Positions 1 to 8,517 are shown, counted from the stretch's first letter. The stretch is DNA of 64,000 bases from Paraburkholderia humisilvae (GCF_902859855.1 NZ_CADIKH010000022.1:1-64000); one strand, 5' to 3'. The notes: generated by a model from the letters alone, not told the origin. Numbers and translations are program-made.

Positions 1-48
1 CCGATGATAGTGCGGATCCCCGTGTGAAAGTAGGTAATCGTCAGGCTC
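1..48 (+). rRNA. rrf: 5S ribosomal RNA, 3' end only (partial)
   Basis: The first 48 bases read like the 3' third of a bacterial 5S rRNA: CCGATGATAGTGCGGAT, then GTGTGAAAGTAGG and a closing GTCAGGCT, which line up with the E. coli 5S tail (GATGGTAGTGTGG, GCGAGAGTAGG, GCCAGGCA). The gene runs in from the left edge, so an rRNA operon on the + strand should lie just outside the window. The exact last base is uncertain by a few bases. A GC-rich hairpin follows at once, as expected at the end of an rRNA operon. Confidence 0.85.
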
Positions 49-65
49 CCCTTTCCAGACGCCCC

Positions 66-89
66 AACCCCGCCCTCCCAGGCGGGGTT
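66..89 (+). terminator. rRNA operon terminator hairpin
   Basis: Perfect 9-bp stem AACCCCGCC (66-74) with GGCGGGGTT (81-89) and a 6-base loop, about 18 bases after the 5S end. The following run of T is weak (GTGCGTTTA). Bases 90-201 hold no other recognisable feature. Confidence 0.7.
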
Positions 90-201
90 CGTGCGTTTAC
101 GCCTACACAATTCCCGCAGCAGCCAGCACTGACGGCTAGCAATCAACACAAACACGACAAACACGATCTGATTGCTATCAACTCACCGCCGCCAACCCGC
201 A

Positions 202-1395
202 TCACTCCCGAGCCAAAAACCGCTGCGCCAACCTTACCCAATAGGTTGATCCGACCGGCAGCAACTCATCGTTGAAGTCGTAGCTCGCGTTATGTAGCAT
301 GCAAGGCCCTTCCCCGTGACCGAGGTCTCGATGGTCACCATCCCCATTGCCGAGCAGCGCATAGCATCCCGGTTTCGCTTCCAACATAAAAGAAAAGTCC
401 TCGGCGGTCATCGTCGGCTCAATTGAATCGTTGACGTTTTCATCTCCGACGATTTCCTTCATGACCATTACGGCAAACTTCGTCTCGTCCCCGCTATTTA
501 CTGTCGGCGGATAATTACGCCGAAACGTCACCTTAGCCGAGCACTCATAAGCCTCGGCTATACCTTCGACGATCTTGTGCATACGCGATTCGATCAAGTC
601 CAGCGTCTGCGTCGTGAACGTGCGCACTGTCCCTGCCAGCCAAGCTTCATTCGGTACCACGTTGACGGCGTCGCCTGCGTGGATCTGTGTGATCGACAGA
701 ACCGCCGTATCGATCGGCTTTTTATTGCGCGTGATAATGCTCTGTAGGCCATTTGCGATCTGCACCGCGGTAAAGACCGGGTCACGGCCGTTATGTGGCA
801 AGGCCGCGTGCGCTCCGATCCCCGTCACGTCGATCCGGAATTCGTTGCTCGATGCCATGATCGGCCCTTCCGTCACGCCAAAATGGCCAGTCCCGAGGCC
901 TGGCCAGTTGTGAACTCCGAACACCGCGTCCACAGGAAACCGGGCGAACAACCCATCGTCGATCATCGCTTTGGCACCGGCGCCACCCTCTTCGGCAGGC
1001 TGAAAGATGAAAACGATCGTGCCATCGAAGTCGCCATGTGCCGCGAGATAACGCGCCGCACCCAGCAGCATCGCCGTGTGTCCGTCGTGGCCGCAAGCAT
1101 GCATCTTTCCTTCATTGCGCGAACGATGGTCGAACGTATTCAGTTCACGAATCGGCAGCGCGTCCATATCGGCGCGCAATCCAATCGAGCGCGTGCCGTT
1201 GCCGCGCTTCAACACGCCAACGACCCCTGTTTTACCCAGCCCCCGATGGACTTCGATCCCCCAGCCGGACAACGTCTTTGCGACCAGATCGGAGGTGTGT
1301 GTCTCTTCATAGCGCAGTTCGGGATTCGCATGAATCGTTCGTCGAAGCGATTGAATCTCGCCGTACGCGGACTGGATTTCAGGGATAAGTTTCAT
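202..1395 (-). CDS. M20-family amidohydrolase (hippurate/N-acyl-amino acid hydrolase type)
   Basis: A 397-residue zinc-dependent amidohydrolase of the M20D group, which removes acyl groups from N-acyl amino acids; the true substrate cannot be read from sequence. Visible family motifs are RADMDALPI (about residues 74-82), HACGHDGHTAMLLG (99-112) with the metal-binding Cys and His, QPAEEGGAGA (132-141) with the catalytic Glu pair, the dimerisation-domain segment GIGAHAALPHNGRDP, and TAEDFSFML near the end. I start it at the ATG at 1395 (MKLIPEIQS), where family similarity begins; an upstream extension to 1683 would overlap the divergent oxidoreductase gene and looks non-coding. No clear Shine-Dalgarno is seen. 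Probably cytoplasmic; it converges on the rRNA operon. Confidence 0.88.
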   Translation of the reverse strand: MKLIPEIQSAYGEIQSLRRTIHANPELRYEETHTSDLVAKTLSGWGIEVHRGLGKTGVVGVLKRGNGTRSIGLRADMDALPIRELNTFDHRSRNEGKMHACGHDGHTAMLLGAARYLAAHGDFDGTIVFIFQPAEEGGAGAKAMIDDGLFARFPVDAVFGVHNWPGLGTGHFGVTEGPIMASSNEFRIDVTGIGAHAALPHNGRDPVFTAVQIANGLQSIITRNKKPIDTAVLSITQIHAGDAVNVVPNEAWLAGTVRTFTTQTLDLIESRMHKIVEGIAEAYECSAKVTFRRNYPPTVNSGDETKFAVMVMKEIVGDENVNDSIEPTMTAEDFSFMLEAKPGCYALLGNGDGDHRDLGHGEGPCMLHNASYDFNDELLPVGSTYWVRLAQRFLARE

Positions 1396-1619
1396 GATGA
1401 AAGGTGCGCTTAGCTGCAGGAAGTGATTTAAAGCGGGGAAACCACGTGCTCCGCTACCCAATAGTGATTTGATTCTACGCTGATCGATATATCCGACAGC
1501 GCAGTAACGGGCAATCAGCGCTGCATCATCCGCTGCGCGCGCGCGAACATAATAAAATCGAGCTTTCGTACGCCTGCGGCCACCGCGGCGTTGACCCTCA
1601 GCCATACCGCACAACTTTA

Positions 1620-3710
1620 ATGAACGCCCCGACCGAATTCGCCCGCGCAGTTTGTCCACACGATTGTCCGGATACGTGCGCAATGCGCGTGACCGTCGAA
1701 AATGGCCGCGCGATCAAGGTGACCGGTGACCCGGACCACCCGCCGACGCACGGCGTGCTGTGCACAAAAGTCAGCCGCTACGCGGACCGGGTTCATCACG
1801 CGCGTCGTCTGACTACGCCGATGAAACGCGTCGGCAAAAAGGGCGAAGGGCGGTTCGAGCCCATCACGTGGGATCAGGCATTCGCGCTTGCCGGGCGGCG
1901 GCTGTCGGAGATTGCTGCGCGCGCGCCCGAGGCGATCGTCCCTTATAGCTACGCCGGCACCATGGGCCTCGTGCAAGGGGACAGCATCGCGCAACGCTTC
2001 TTCCACAAGCTCGGCGCGTCGCAACTCGATCGGGCGATTTGCGCGTCGGCGGGCGCCGCAGGCCTGAAATACACATACGGCGCAGGTCTCGGCATGCTCA
2101 CGGAGTTTTTCTCCGAAAGCGAACTTATCCTGATCTGGGGCGCCAATCCGATCGCGTCGAACCTGCATTTCTGGACACACGCGCAGGAGGCGAAGCGCAA
2201 TGGTGCACGACTGATCGCGATCGACCCGTACCGGTCGCTCACGGCGGAGAAATGTCATCAGCACATCGCACTCAAGCCTGGCACGGACGGCGCGCTCGCA
2301 TTGGGGATGATGCATGTGCTGATCACCGAAAATCTGCTCGATCACGCCTACATCGCCGATCACACGCTTGGCTTCGAGTCGCTCAAAGCCCGTGCGCTCA
2401 CCTATGCGCCCGCACGGGTCGCGCAGATTTGCGGCGTCAACGAAGAAGTCATCGTCGGCCTCGCACGCCTCTACGGCAACACTCGCAAATCGGCGATCCG
2501 GATGAACTACGGGATGCAGCGCGTGCGCGGCGGCGGCAACGCGGTGCGCGCGATTGCGTGCCTGCCGTCGCTGACCGGCGCGTGGCGTGACCGCGCGGGT
2601 GGTGCGCTACTGTCGTCGTCGGGATGGGCCCCGGTCGATTCCTTCGCGTTAGCCCGCCCGGATCTGATGCCCGGCTGGCCGTCGGCGCCGTCGCGCGTCA
2701 TCAATATGAACGAGATCGGCAACGCGTTGCTCAATCCCGGCGACGCCGGGGGCGCAACCGGATTTGGCCCGAAGATCGAGGCGATGGTCGTCTACAACTC
2801 GAATCCGGTTGCGGTCGCGCCCGATTCCGAGCGGGTCGCCGCCGGGTTTGCGCGCGAAGATCTGTTCACGATCGTACTTGAGCATTTCCAGACCGACACC
2901 GCCGATTACGCCGACCTGCTGCTTCCCGCCACGACTCAGCTCGAACATCTCGACGTCCACAAGTCCTACGGCCACACGCATGTGATGGCGAATCTGCCAG
3001 CGATAGCGCCGGTCGGCGATGCGCGCCCGAACACTGAGATTTTCCGCGGCATCGCCCGCGCAATGGGCCTCACCGAGCGGGCGCTCTTCGAGAGCGACGA
3101 AGAGGTCGCGGCGGCGGCCTTCCGCTGGGACGATGCGGCGCTCGCGGGCGTCGACTGGCTGACGCTCAAGCGTTCTGGCTGGGCCCGGCTCCACGTGCCG
3201 GACGCCCCGTTTGCGCACGGCGGTTTTCGCACGCCGTCGGGCAAGTGCGAGTTTTATAGCGAACGGCTCGCGCAACTCGGCCTCGATCCGCTGCCCGACT
3301 ACCTGCCGCCGCACGAGTCCGCCGAAAACGCACCCGAGCTTGCGGCCCGCTATCCCCTCGCGATGATTTCGCCGCCGGCGCGCAATTTCCTGAACAGCAC
3401 GTTCGTCAATGTCGAAAGCCTGCGCTCGACGGAAGGCGAACCGCATCTGGACATCCATCCAGACGATGCGCAGCACCGTGGCATTGCCGAAGGCGACCGC
3501 GTACGCATCTTCAACGATCGCGGATCGATGCAGGCGCGCGCCCGCATCACTGACAAGGCACGCGAGGGTCTCGTCGTCGGCTTGTCGATCTGGTGGAAGA
3601 AGCTCGCGCCGGACGGCCGCAATGCTAATCAGGTGACAAGTCAGGCGCTGACCGATCTCGGAGGTTCGGCGACTTTCTACGACTGTCTGGTCGAAGTCGA
3701 ACGCGCCTGA
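1620..3710 (+). CDS. Molybdopterin-dependent oxidoreductase (formate dehydrogenase/DMSO reductase superfamily)
   Basis: A 696-residue catalytic subunit of the molybdopterin oxidoreductase superfamily. The N-terminus carries a 4Fe-4S motif with Cys12, Cys16, Cys20 and Cys48 (VCPHDCPDTC and GVLCTKV). Then come the molybdopterin-binding domains (WDQAFA, LILIWGANPIASNLHFW, MNYGMQR, MVVYNSNPVAVAPD, LLLPATTQLEH) and a C-terminal molydopterin dinucleotide-binding domain (PARNFLNSTFVN, DIHPDDAQHRGIAEGDRVRIFNDRG). No twin-arginine signal is visible, so it is probably cytoplasmic. No partner subunits or cofactor genes adjoin it, so the substrate is unknown. It is divergent from the amidohydrolase across 224 bases and followed by a hairpin terminator at 3877. 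Confidence 0.9.
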   Translation: MNAPTEFARAVCPHDCPDTCAMRVTVENGRAIKVTGDPDHPPTHGVLCTKVSRYADRVHHARRLTTPMKRVGKKGEGRFEPITWDQAFALAGRRLSEIAARAPEAIVPYSYAGTMGLVQGDSIAQRFFHKLGASQLDRAICASAGAAGLKYTYGAGLGMLTEFFSESELILIWGANPIASNLHFWTHAQEAKRNGARLIAIDPYRSLTAEKCHQHIALKPGTDGALALGMMHVLITENLLDHAYIADHTLGFESLKARALTYAPARVAQICGVNEEVIVGLARLYGNTRKSAIRMNYGMQRVRGGGNAVRAIACLPSLTGAWRDRAGGALLSSSGWAPVDSFALARPDLMPGWPSAPSRVINMNEIGNALLNPGDAGGATGFGPKIEAMVVYNSNPVAVAPDSERVAAGFAREDLFTIVLEHFQTDTADYADLLLPATTQLEHLDVHKSYGHTHVMANLPAIAPVGDARPNTEIFRGIARAMGLTERALFESDEEVAAAAFRWDDAALAGVDWLTLKRSGWARLHVPDAPFAHGGFRTPSGKCEFYSERLAQLGLDPLPDYLPPHESAENAPELAARYPLAMISPPARNFLNSTFVNVESLRSTEGEPHLDIHPDDAQHRGIAEGDRVRIFNDRGSMQARARITDKAREGLVVGLSIWWKKLAPDGRNANQVTSQALTDLGGSATFYDCLVEVERA

Positions 3711-3876
3711 CGCATCACGAGGACGCAAACGGGCACACGCACCACTATTCCTATTCCTCCCGAGACGCAGCCATGTGCCCACACTGCGCTGCGCGAAATG
3801 AAACGTCGGGGAAACGTGTTCCTTCGTTTCGAGGCCGCCGTCTAATCGGGTGGTAACCCGAAATAACGGGCTAACC

Positions 3877-3905
3877 GGCGCATGCTACGATGCATGCGCC
3901 TTTTT
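3877..3905 (+). terminator. Intrinsic terminator after the molybdopterin oxidoreductase gene
   Basis: Stem GGCGCATG (3877-3884) with CATGCGCC (3893-3900), 8-base loop, followed by TTTTT (3901-3905). It separates the oxidoreductase from fadD, so fadD probably has its own promoter in the 85 bases before its start. Confidence 0.75.
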
Positions 3906-3989
3906 AGCACGATCATTCGAAAACACACGAGGCCGGAGTGAGCGCGCAAGCGCTGAGCCGACACCGGTCGACACAAGGAGAAGCACCGT

Positions 3990-5663
3990 ATGCAGAAGAT
4001 CTGGCTTAAATCGTATCCACCCGGCGTGCCGGCGGAGATCGATCCGGCGCAATACGCGTCGGTGGCGGGTCTTCTGGAGGAAAGTTTCAGCCTGCATCGC
4101 GACAAACCGGCGTTTGCCTGCATGGGCAAGCAGATCACGTACGGCGAACTCGACGAACTATCGCGCCGTCTTGCGGCGTGGTTCCAGGCGAAAGGCATCG
4201 AGCGCGGCGCGCGCGTCGCGCTCATGATGCCGAACGTGCTGCAGTACCCGATTGCGCTGGCAGCCGTTCTGCGCGCGGGCTACGTGGTCGTGAACGTGAA
4301 CCCGCTGTACACGCCGCGCGAGCTCGAATACCAGATGAAGGACAGCGGCGCGCAAGCGTTAATCGTGCTCGAGAATTTCGCGGTGACAGTGCAGGCGGTG
4401 ATCCGCAACACATCGGTGAAGCATGTGATCGTTGCGACGATGGGTGACCTGTTGGGCCTGAAGGGGCACGTCGTCAATTACGTCGTGCGGCGCGTCAAGA
4501 AGATGGTGCCGGCGTGGAGCCTGCCCGGCCACGTGACGTTCAACGCCGCACTCGCGGCCGGCGCACGCGAGTCGTTCAAGCCGGTCCAGCAAGGGCCGGA
4601 CGATATCGCGTTTCTGCAATACACCGGTGGCACGACGGGCGTGTCAAAAGGCGCGACGCTCACGCATCGCAATCTGATCGCGAACGTGCTGCAGTCCGCC
4701 GCGTGGCACGAGCCGGCCCGCGCGGCGCGGCCTGACATCAAGCAGTCCGTCACGCTGGTCGCGCTGCCGCTTTACCACGTGTTCGCGCTGACCGTATGCG
4801 GTCTGTTGACGATTCGCCAGGGCGGCCTCGGCGTGCTGATCCCGAATCCACGCGACATCGGCGGCATGATCAAAGCGCTGCAAGGCTACAAGATCACGAC
4901 ACTGCCGGCGGTCAATACGCTTTTCAACGCGATGCTGAATCACCCGGACTTCGACAAGCTCGATCTGTCGAATCTGACGGTGGCGAACGCGGGCGGCATG
5001 GCCGTGCAAAAGGCCGTTGCGGAGCGCTGGTTCGAGCGAACGGGTACGCCGATTATCGAAGGCTACGGCTTGTCCGAGACGTCGCCGTCGGCGACCTGCA
5101 ATCCGGTCACCGCCACGGAATACAACGGCACGATCGGCCTGCCGTTGTCGTCGACGGAAGTATCGATTCGTGACGACGATGGCAACGAAGTGCCGCTTGG
5201 CCAGCCCGGCGAGGTCTGCATTCGCGGCCCGCAGGTGATGGCAGGCTACTGGAACCGGCCCGACGAAACCGCGAAGGTGATGACCGCGGACGGCTTTCTA
5301 CGCTCCGGCGATATCGGTCAAATGGACGAGCGCGGCTTCGTGAAAATCGTCGATCGCAAGAAGGACATGATTCTGGTGTCCGGTTTCAACGTCTATCCGA
5401 ACGAAGTCGAGGATGTGGTCGCGAAACATCCAGGCGTGTTCGAAGTGGCGGCGGTCGGCGTGCCCGATCCGCAGTCCGGCGAGGCGGTGAAGCTTTTTGT
5501 CGTGAAGAAGGACGAGACTCTGACGGATGCCGACATCATCGCGTTCTGCAAGGACCAGCTGACGCCGTACAAGCGGCCGCGCATCGTCGAGTTCCGCAAG
5601 GAATTGCCGAAGAGCAACGTCGGCAAGATCTTGCGTCGGGAACTGCGCGACGGTCGCGCGTAA
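3990..5663 (+). CDS. fadD: Long-chain fatty acid-CoA ligase
   Basis: A 557-residue AMP-forming acyl-CoA synthetase that activates long-chain fatty acids through an acyl-adenylate for beta-oxidation or lipid synthesis. The ATP/AMP signature YTGGTTGVSKGA lies at about residues 211-222, the adenylate-binding GYGLSETSP at about 355-363, the hinge region RSGDIG and DRKKDMILVSGFNVYPNEVE in the C-terminal part, and the catalytic lysine in SNVGKILRREL (about Lys546). Length matches the E. coli enzyme. The ATG at 3990 is preceded by a good AAGGAG ribosome site. It stands alone between the terminator at 3877 and the regulatory-looking region before coq7. Confidence 0.93.
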   Translation: MQKIWLKSYPPGVPAEIDPAQYASVAGLLEESFSLHRDKPAFACMGKQITYGELDELSRRLAAWFQAKGIERGARVALMMPNVLQYPIALAAVLRAGYVVVNVNPLYTPRELEYQMKDSGAQALIVLENFAVTVQAVIRNTSVKHVIVATMGDLLGLKGHVVNYVVRRVKKMVPAWSLPGHVTFNAALAAGARESFKPVQQGPDDIAFLQYTGGTTGVSKGATLTHRNLIANVLQSAAWHEPARAARPDIKQSVTLVALPLYHVFALTVCGLLTIRQGGLGVLIPNPRDIGGMIKALQGYKITTLPAVNTLFNAMLNHPDFDKLDLSNLTVANAGGMAVQKAVAERWFERTGTPIIEGYGLSETSPSATCNPVTATEYNGTIGLPLSSTEVSIRDDDGNEVPLGQPGEVCIRGPQVMAGYWNRPDETAKVMTADGFLRSGDIGQMDERGFVKIVDRKKDMILVSGFNVYPNEVEDVVAKHPGVFEVAAVGVPDPQSGEAVKLFVVKKDETLTDADIIAFCKDQLTPYKRPRIVEFRKELPKSNVGKILRRELRDGRA

Positions 5664-5782
5664 AAGTGCGGTCCATCGTCGGCAGTGCATCGTTCAAGGT
5701 GAGCGACTGGCGACTTTTTCATATTGAAAGATCCCCAGGGAATGCGAACTTTTTATAAGCGGGACAAGTATCTTTGTGTTGC

Positions 5783-5799
5783 AGCAGCCCCTGCTTTTT
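5783..5799 (+). terminator. Weak terminator candidate after fadD
   Basis: Short stem AGCAG (5783-5787) with CTGCT (5791-5795), 3-base loop, running into TTTT. The stem is only 5 bp, so the call is weak. It lies in the 399-base fadD-coq7 gap. Confidence 0.3.
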
Positions 5800-5820
5800 G
5801 ACTTCATATTTGACTTCATA
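5797..5820. repeat. Exact tandem 12-bp repeat upstream of coq7
   Basis: TTTGACTTCATA occurs twice, back to back, at 5797-5808 and 5809-5820. A GAAGTC at 5824-5829 gives an inverted half-site to the GACTTC core. It lies about 90 bases upstream of the proposed coq7 promoter. Confidence 0.8.
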
Positions 5821-5891
5821 CGGGAAGTCGACGGTGATATAACAAAAGGCTTAACACCCCAAAAAACAAAACGGGTCGGCTATAGGGCGCT

Positions 5892-5940
5892 GTTTCGGCG
5901 TGGTTTCGCGTTGTTTCGTTTACGCAACATGGTCTAAAAT
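5892..5940 (+). promoter_or_regulatory. Candidate coq7 promoter with three phased GTTTCG repeats
   Basis: A sigma70-like promoter: -35 TTGTTT (5911-5916), 18-base spacer, -10 TAAAAT (5935-5940). GTTTCG occurs at 5892, 5903 and 5913, spaced 11 and 10 bases, i.e. on one face of the helix and running into the -35 box. It is the only convincing promoter in the fadD-coq7 gap. Predicted transcripts would have a leader of about 115 bases. Confidence 0.5.
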
Positions 5941-5989
5941 CGATGCTTAATCGCCTGAAACCCCTTGTTTCAGGGACTCGAATGCATCG
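5941..5989 (+). promoter_or_regulatory. Nested stem-loop in the coq7 leader
   Basis: Inner perfect stem CCTGAAAC (5954-5961) with GTTTCAGG (5967-5974), 5-base loop, enclosed by an outer stem CGATGC (5941-5946) with GCATCG (5984-5989). No T run follows, so it is not a simple terminator. It starts at the predicted transcription start. Confidence 0.45.
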
Positions 5990-6062
5990 GCTTTTGAAAT
6001 GCGGACGCTTGTCGTGCGGACCGTCCGGCGCATTCGGGTGACCGCCTGACTGGAGGAGCCGG

Positions 6063-6701
6063 ATGCTGCTGGACGACTGGATTACCGAGTTCGATCGGGG
6101 TTTACGATCGATGACGGGGGTGTCACGAATGACGCGTCCGATGCCGCTGCCGGCCGAGTCGGCGCAGTTGGCCGAGCGCGTCGAGATGACTGCGCAGGAG
6201 CGTGCGCACGCGGCCGGGCTGATGCGGGTGAATCACGTCGGCGAAGTCTGCGCGCAGGCGCTGTATCAGGCGCAAAAGCTTGCGACCCGTTCGCCCGCGC
6301 TAAAGCAGGCGTTCGAACATGCCGCGCGCGAAGAAGAAGATCACCTCGCGTGGACCGCGAAGCGCCTCGAGGCACTGGATTCACGGCCGAGCCTGCTCAA
6401 CCCGCTGTGGTACGCCGGCGCGCTGGCGATCGGTTTTGCCGCGGGCCGGTTCGGCGATCGTGTAAGCCTGGGCTTCATGGCCGAGACTGAACGCCAGGTC
6501 GAACACCATCTGAACGGCCACATGGAAACGATGCCTGCGGGCGATTACGAATCGCGGGCGATCGTCGAACAGATGCGCGCCGACGAAGCGGCGCACGGCA
6601 AGGCCGCGATGGACGCGGGCGGTGTCGAACTGCCTTTCCCGGCTCGTGCGCTGATGCGGGCGGCGTCGAAAATCATGACCACCACCGCGTACCGTATCTG
6701 A
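6063..6701 (+). CDS. coq7: 2-polyprenyl-3-methyl-6-methoxy-1,4-benzoquinone monooxygenase
   Basis: A 212-residue di-iron hydroxylase of ubiquinone synthesis (final ring hydroxylation before the last methylation), membrane-associated. The ferritin-like iron ligands are visible in VNHVGEVCAQALYQAQ (about 57-72), REEEDHLAW (89-97), the ETERQVEHHLNGH segment, and ADEAAHG near the end. Length and sequence fit the betaproteobacterial Coq7 type. A strong GGAGGAG ribosome site precedes the ATG. It is a single gene with its own promoter region; its product may use the prenyl chain made by the polyprenyl synthase at 40697-41689. Confidence 0.93.
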   Translation: MLLDDWITEFDRGLRSMTGVSRMTRPMPLPAESAQLAERVEMTAQERAHAAGLMRVNHVGEVCAQALYQAQKLATRSPALKQAFEHAAREEEDHLAWTAKRLEALDSRPSLLNPLWYAGALAIGFAAGRFGDRVSLGFMAETERQVEHHLNGHMETMPAGDYESRAIVEQMRADEAAHGKAAMDAGGVELPFPARALMRAASKIMTTTAYRI

Positions 6702-6984
6702 AGTTTGCAATCGCATTGCGTTGGGCGGCGTTCAGCGCGCCGTCCCGTTACCTCGCTCGACCTCTGCCACGAATCTCCGCGTTTTGATCGATTTGCACGC
6801 CGGATTCCATCCCGCCGAACACCCAGAATTCAGGCGGTTTTCCCCGGACTTCTCAAGTACTACCTTCACAAGTTTCACTATCTGATTCATTTATAACGGT
6901 TTTCCCGTTTACGTCTGATATGAAGGACCGTCGCTAAGTCCTTGTTCTATCAAACAAAATTCGTTAAAAAACGGCCCGCCGCCC

Positions 6985-7013
6985 TTGACCCGCTTGGGGG
7001 GTTCCTCTAAAGT
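6985..7013 (+). promoter_or_regulatory. Promoter of the mraZ-ftsZ cluster
   Basis: -35 TTGACC (6985-6990), spacer of exactly 17 bases, -10 TAAAGT (7008-7013). Transcription would start near 7020, giving a leader of about 100 bases before mraZ. The MraZ-type boxes begin in the -10 box and cover the start site. Apart from these sites, the 418-base coq7-mraZ gap shows only a short weak inverted repeat near 6895-6910. Confidence 0.75.
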
Positions 7014-7051
7014 GGGAGACAGTGTGAGAAAGTGTATTTTTGTGTGATCCA
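7012..7051 (+). promoter_or_regulatory. Four phased MraZ-binding boxes (autoregulatory operator)
   Basis: Four direct repeats with an exact 10-base period start at 7012, 7022, 7032 and 7042: GTGGGAGACA, GTGTGAGAAA, GTGTATTTTT and GTGTGATCCA. MraZ of E. coli and other bacteria is known to bind TGGGN repeats with 10-base period just before mraZ. The first unit here matches best and the third is degenerate. Position over the start site fits repression by MraZ. Confidence 0.75.
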
Positions 7052-7119
7052 CCTGCCAATTTCGGGTAAGTTTTCAAGATCGGGCGACGTCTTACGGCGC
7101 CGTCAAAAAGGGGAGTGAA

Positions 7120-7548
7120 GTGTTCCAAGGGCCGTCGGCGCTGACACTCGATGCGAAAGGGAGAATGTCGATCCCGGCTCGCTATCGGGAAGCGCTGCAA
7201 GGACAGGCAGAAGGCCGGGTGACGATCACCAAGCACCCGGACGGCTGCCTGTTGCTGTTTCCGCGCCCCGAGTGGGAGGTCTTTCGCAAAAAAATCGCCG
7301 CGCTGCCGATGGAAGCGAAGTGGTGGCAGCGCATTTTTCTCGGCAATGCGGCCGACGTCGAACTGGATACGGCCGGGCGGGTTCTGGTGTCGCCTGAGTT
7401 GCGGCTTGCCGGCTCGCTCGAAAAAGACGTGATGTTGTTAGGGATGGGCAGTCACTTCGAGTTGTGGGACGCGCAGACCTACAACGCGAAGGAACAGCAG
7501 GCGATGGCGCAGGGCATGCCCGAGGCGCTGAAAAACTTCACGTTCTGA
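7120..7548 (+). CDS. mraZ: Transcriptional regulator MraZ
   Basis: A 142-residue DNA-binding protein with two SpoVT/AbrB-like swapped-hairpin domains, seen as FQGPSALTLDAKGRMSIPARYREAL (about residues 2-26) and AADVELDTAGRVLVSPELRLAG in the second half. It is known to repress its own dcw-cluster promoter through repeats like those at 7012-7051. The start is a GTG at 7120 with GGGAG upstream. It is the first gene of the cluster, six bases from the earliest possible rsmH start. Confidence 0.93.
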   Translation: MFQGPSALTLDAKGRMSIPARYREALQGQAEGRVTITKHPDGCLLLFPRPEWEVFRKKIAALPMEAKWWQRIFLGNAADVELDTAGRVLVSPELRLAGSLEKDVMLLGMGSHFELWDAQTYNAKEQQAMAQGMPEALKNFTF

Positions 7549-7563
7549 CCGCGGGTGATCAAC

Positions 7564-8517
7564 ATGGCGCCTGCGATGGGAAAGGAGTTGCAGCATCGCA
7601 CGGTGCTGCTGGAGGAAGCGGTCGACGCGCTGGTGACGCGCACGGACGGCGTCTATGTGGACGGCACGTTCGGGCGCGGAGGCCACAGTCGGGCGGTATT
7701 GAGCAAGCTCGGTGACGCAGGCCGTCTGATCGCATTCGATAAAGATCCACTTGCGATCGAAACGGCCCAGCAGATTGCCGATCCGCGTTTTGAAATCGTG
7801 CATCAGAGTTTTGCATCACTGCGTGACGCGCTTGCGTCCCGCGGGGTAGGGCGTGTGTCGGGCGTATTGCTTGACCTGGGCGTGTCGTCGCCGCAAGTCG
7901 ACGATCCGGAGCGCGGTTTCAGTTTCCGTGCGGATGGCCCCCTCGACATGCGAATGGACCCGACGCGCGGCGAATCTGCCGCAGATTGGCTCGCGCGGGC
8001 CACGTTGCAGGAACTGACGGAGGTGATCAGAGATTATGGGGAAGAACGGTTTGCTGTTCAGATTGCAAAGGCGCTTGTTGCTCGCCGGGCAGAGTCCGAC
8101 CGTCTTGGGCCTCTCGCAAGCACGGGCGAGCTTGCCCAAATCGTGGCTAACGCCGTCAAAACACGTGAGAAGGGTAAGGACCCGGCAACCCGCACCTTTC
8201 AGGCTATACGGATTCACGTCAATCAAGAGCTTGCGGAGCTGCAAGTCGTACTAGAAGCAGCGTTGTCGTTGCTGGAGCAAGGGGGGCGGCTGGTCGTGAT
8301 CAGCTTTCATTCGCTCGAAGATAGAATCGTCAAGCGATTCATGCAGGCGCATTCGACCGCGCCTGCGGTGGACCGCCGCCTGCCGATTCGCGCAGTCGAT
8401 CTGCCGAGCCCCCCATTCAAACTGCTAGGCCGTGTATTCGCGAGCGACGCCGAAGTCGCCGCCAATCCGCGTGCCCGTTCCGCCGTGATGCGCGTAGCGG
8501 AGCGGATCGCACCATGA
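7564..8517 (+). CDS. rsmH: 16S rRNA (cytosine(1402)-N(4))-methyltransferase
   Basis: A SAM-dependent methyltransferase (about 317 residues) acting on C1402 of 16S rRNA in the ribosomal P site. The SAM-binding motif VDGTFGRGGHSRA lies near the N-terminus, followed by GVLLDLGVSSPQVDDPERGFSF, TFQAIRIHVNQEL and VVISFHSLEDRIVKRF. The start is ambiguous: a GTG at 7555, ATG at 7564 and ATG at 7576 (MGKELQH) are in frame, and none has a good ribosome site; shorter family members begin at the equivalent of 7576. The end overlaps ftsL by ATGA. Confidence 0.92.
   Translation: MAPAMGKELQHRTVLLEEAVDALVTRTDGVYVDGTFGRGGHSRAVLSKLGDAGRLIAFDKDPLAIETAQQIADPRFEIVHQSFASLRDALASRGVGRVSGVLLDLGVSSPQVDDPERGFSFRADGPLDMRMDPTRGESAADWLARATLQELTEVIRDYGEERFAVQIAKALVARRAESDRLGPLASTGELAQIVANAVKTREKGKDPATRTFQAIRIHVNQELAELQVVLEAALSLLEQGGRLVVISFHSLEDRIVKRFMQAHSTAPAVDRRLPIRAVDLPSPPFKLLGRVFASDAEVAANPRARSAVMRVAERIAP

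Noticed and set aside
24..275. Open frame of 83 codons on the + strand at the left edge
   Set aside because: It begins inside the 5S rRNA and runs through its terminator, so it is not a gene.
1396..1683. N-terminal extension of the amidohydrolase
   Set aside because: Arg-rich, without family similarity, and overlapping the divergent oxidoreductase gene; the start at 1395 fits the family.
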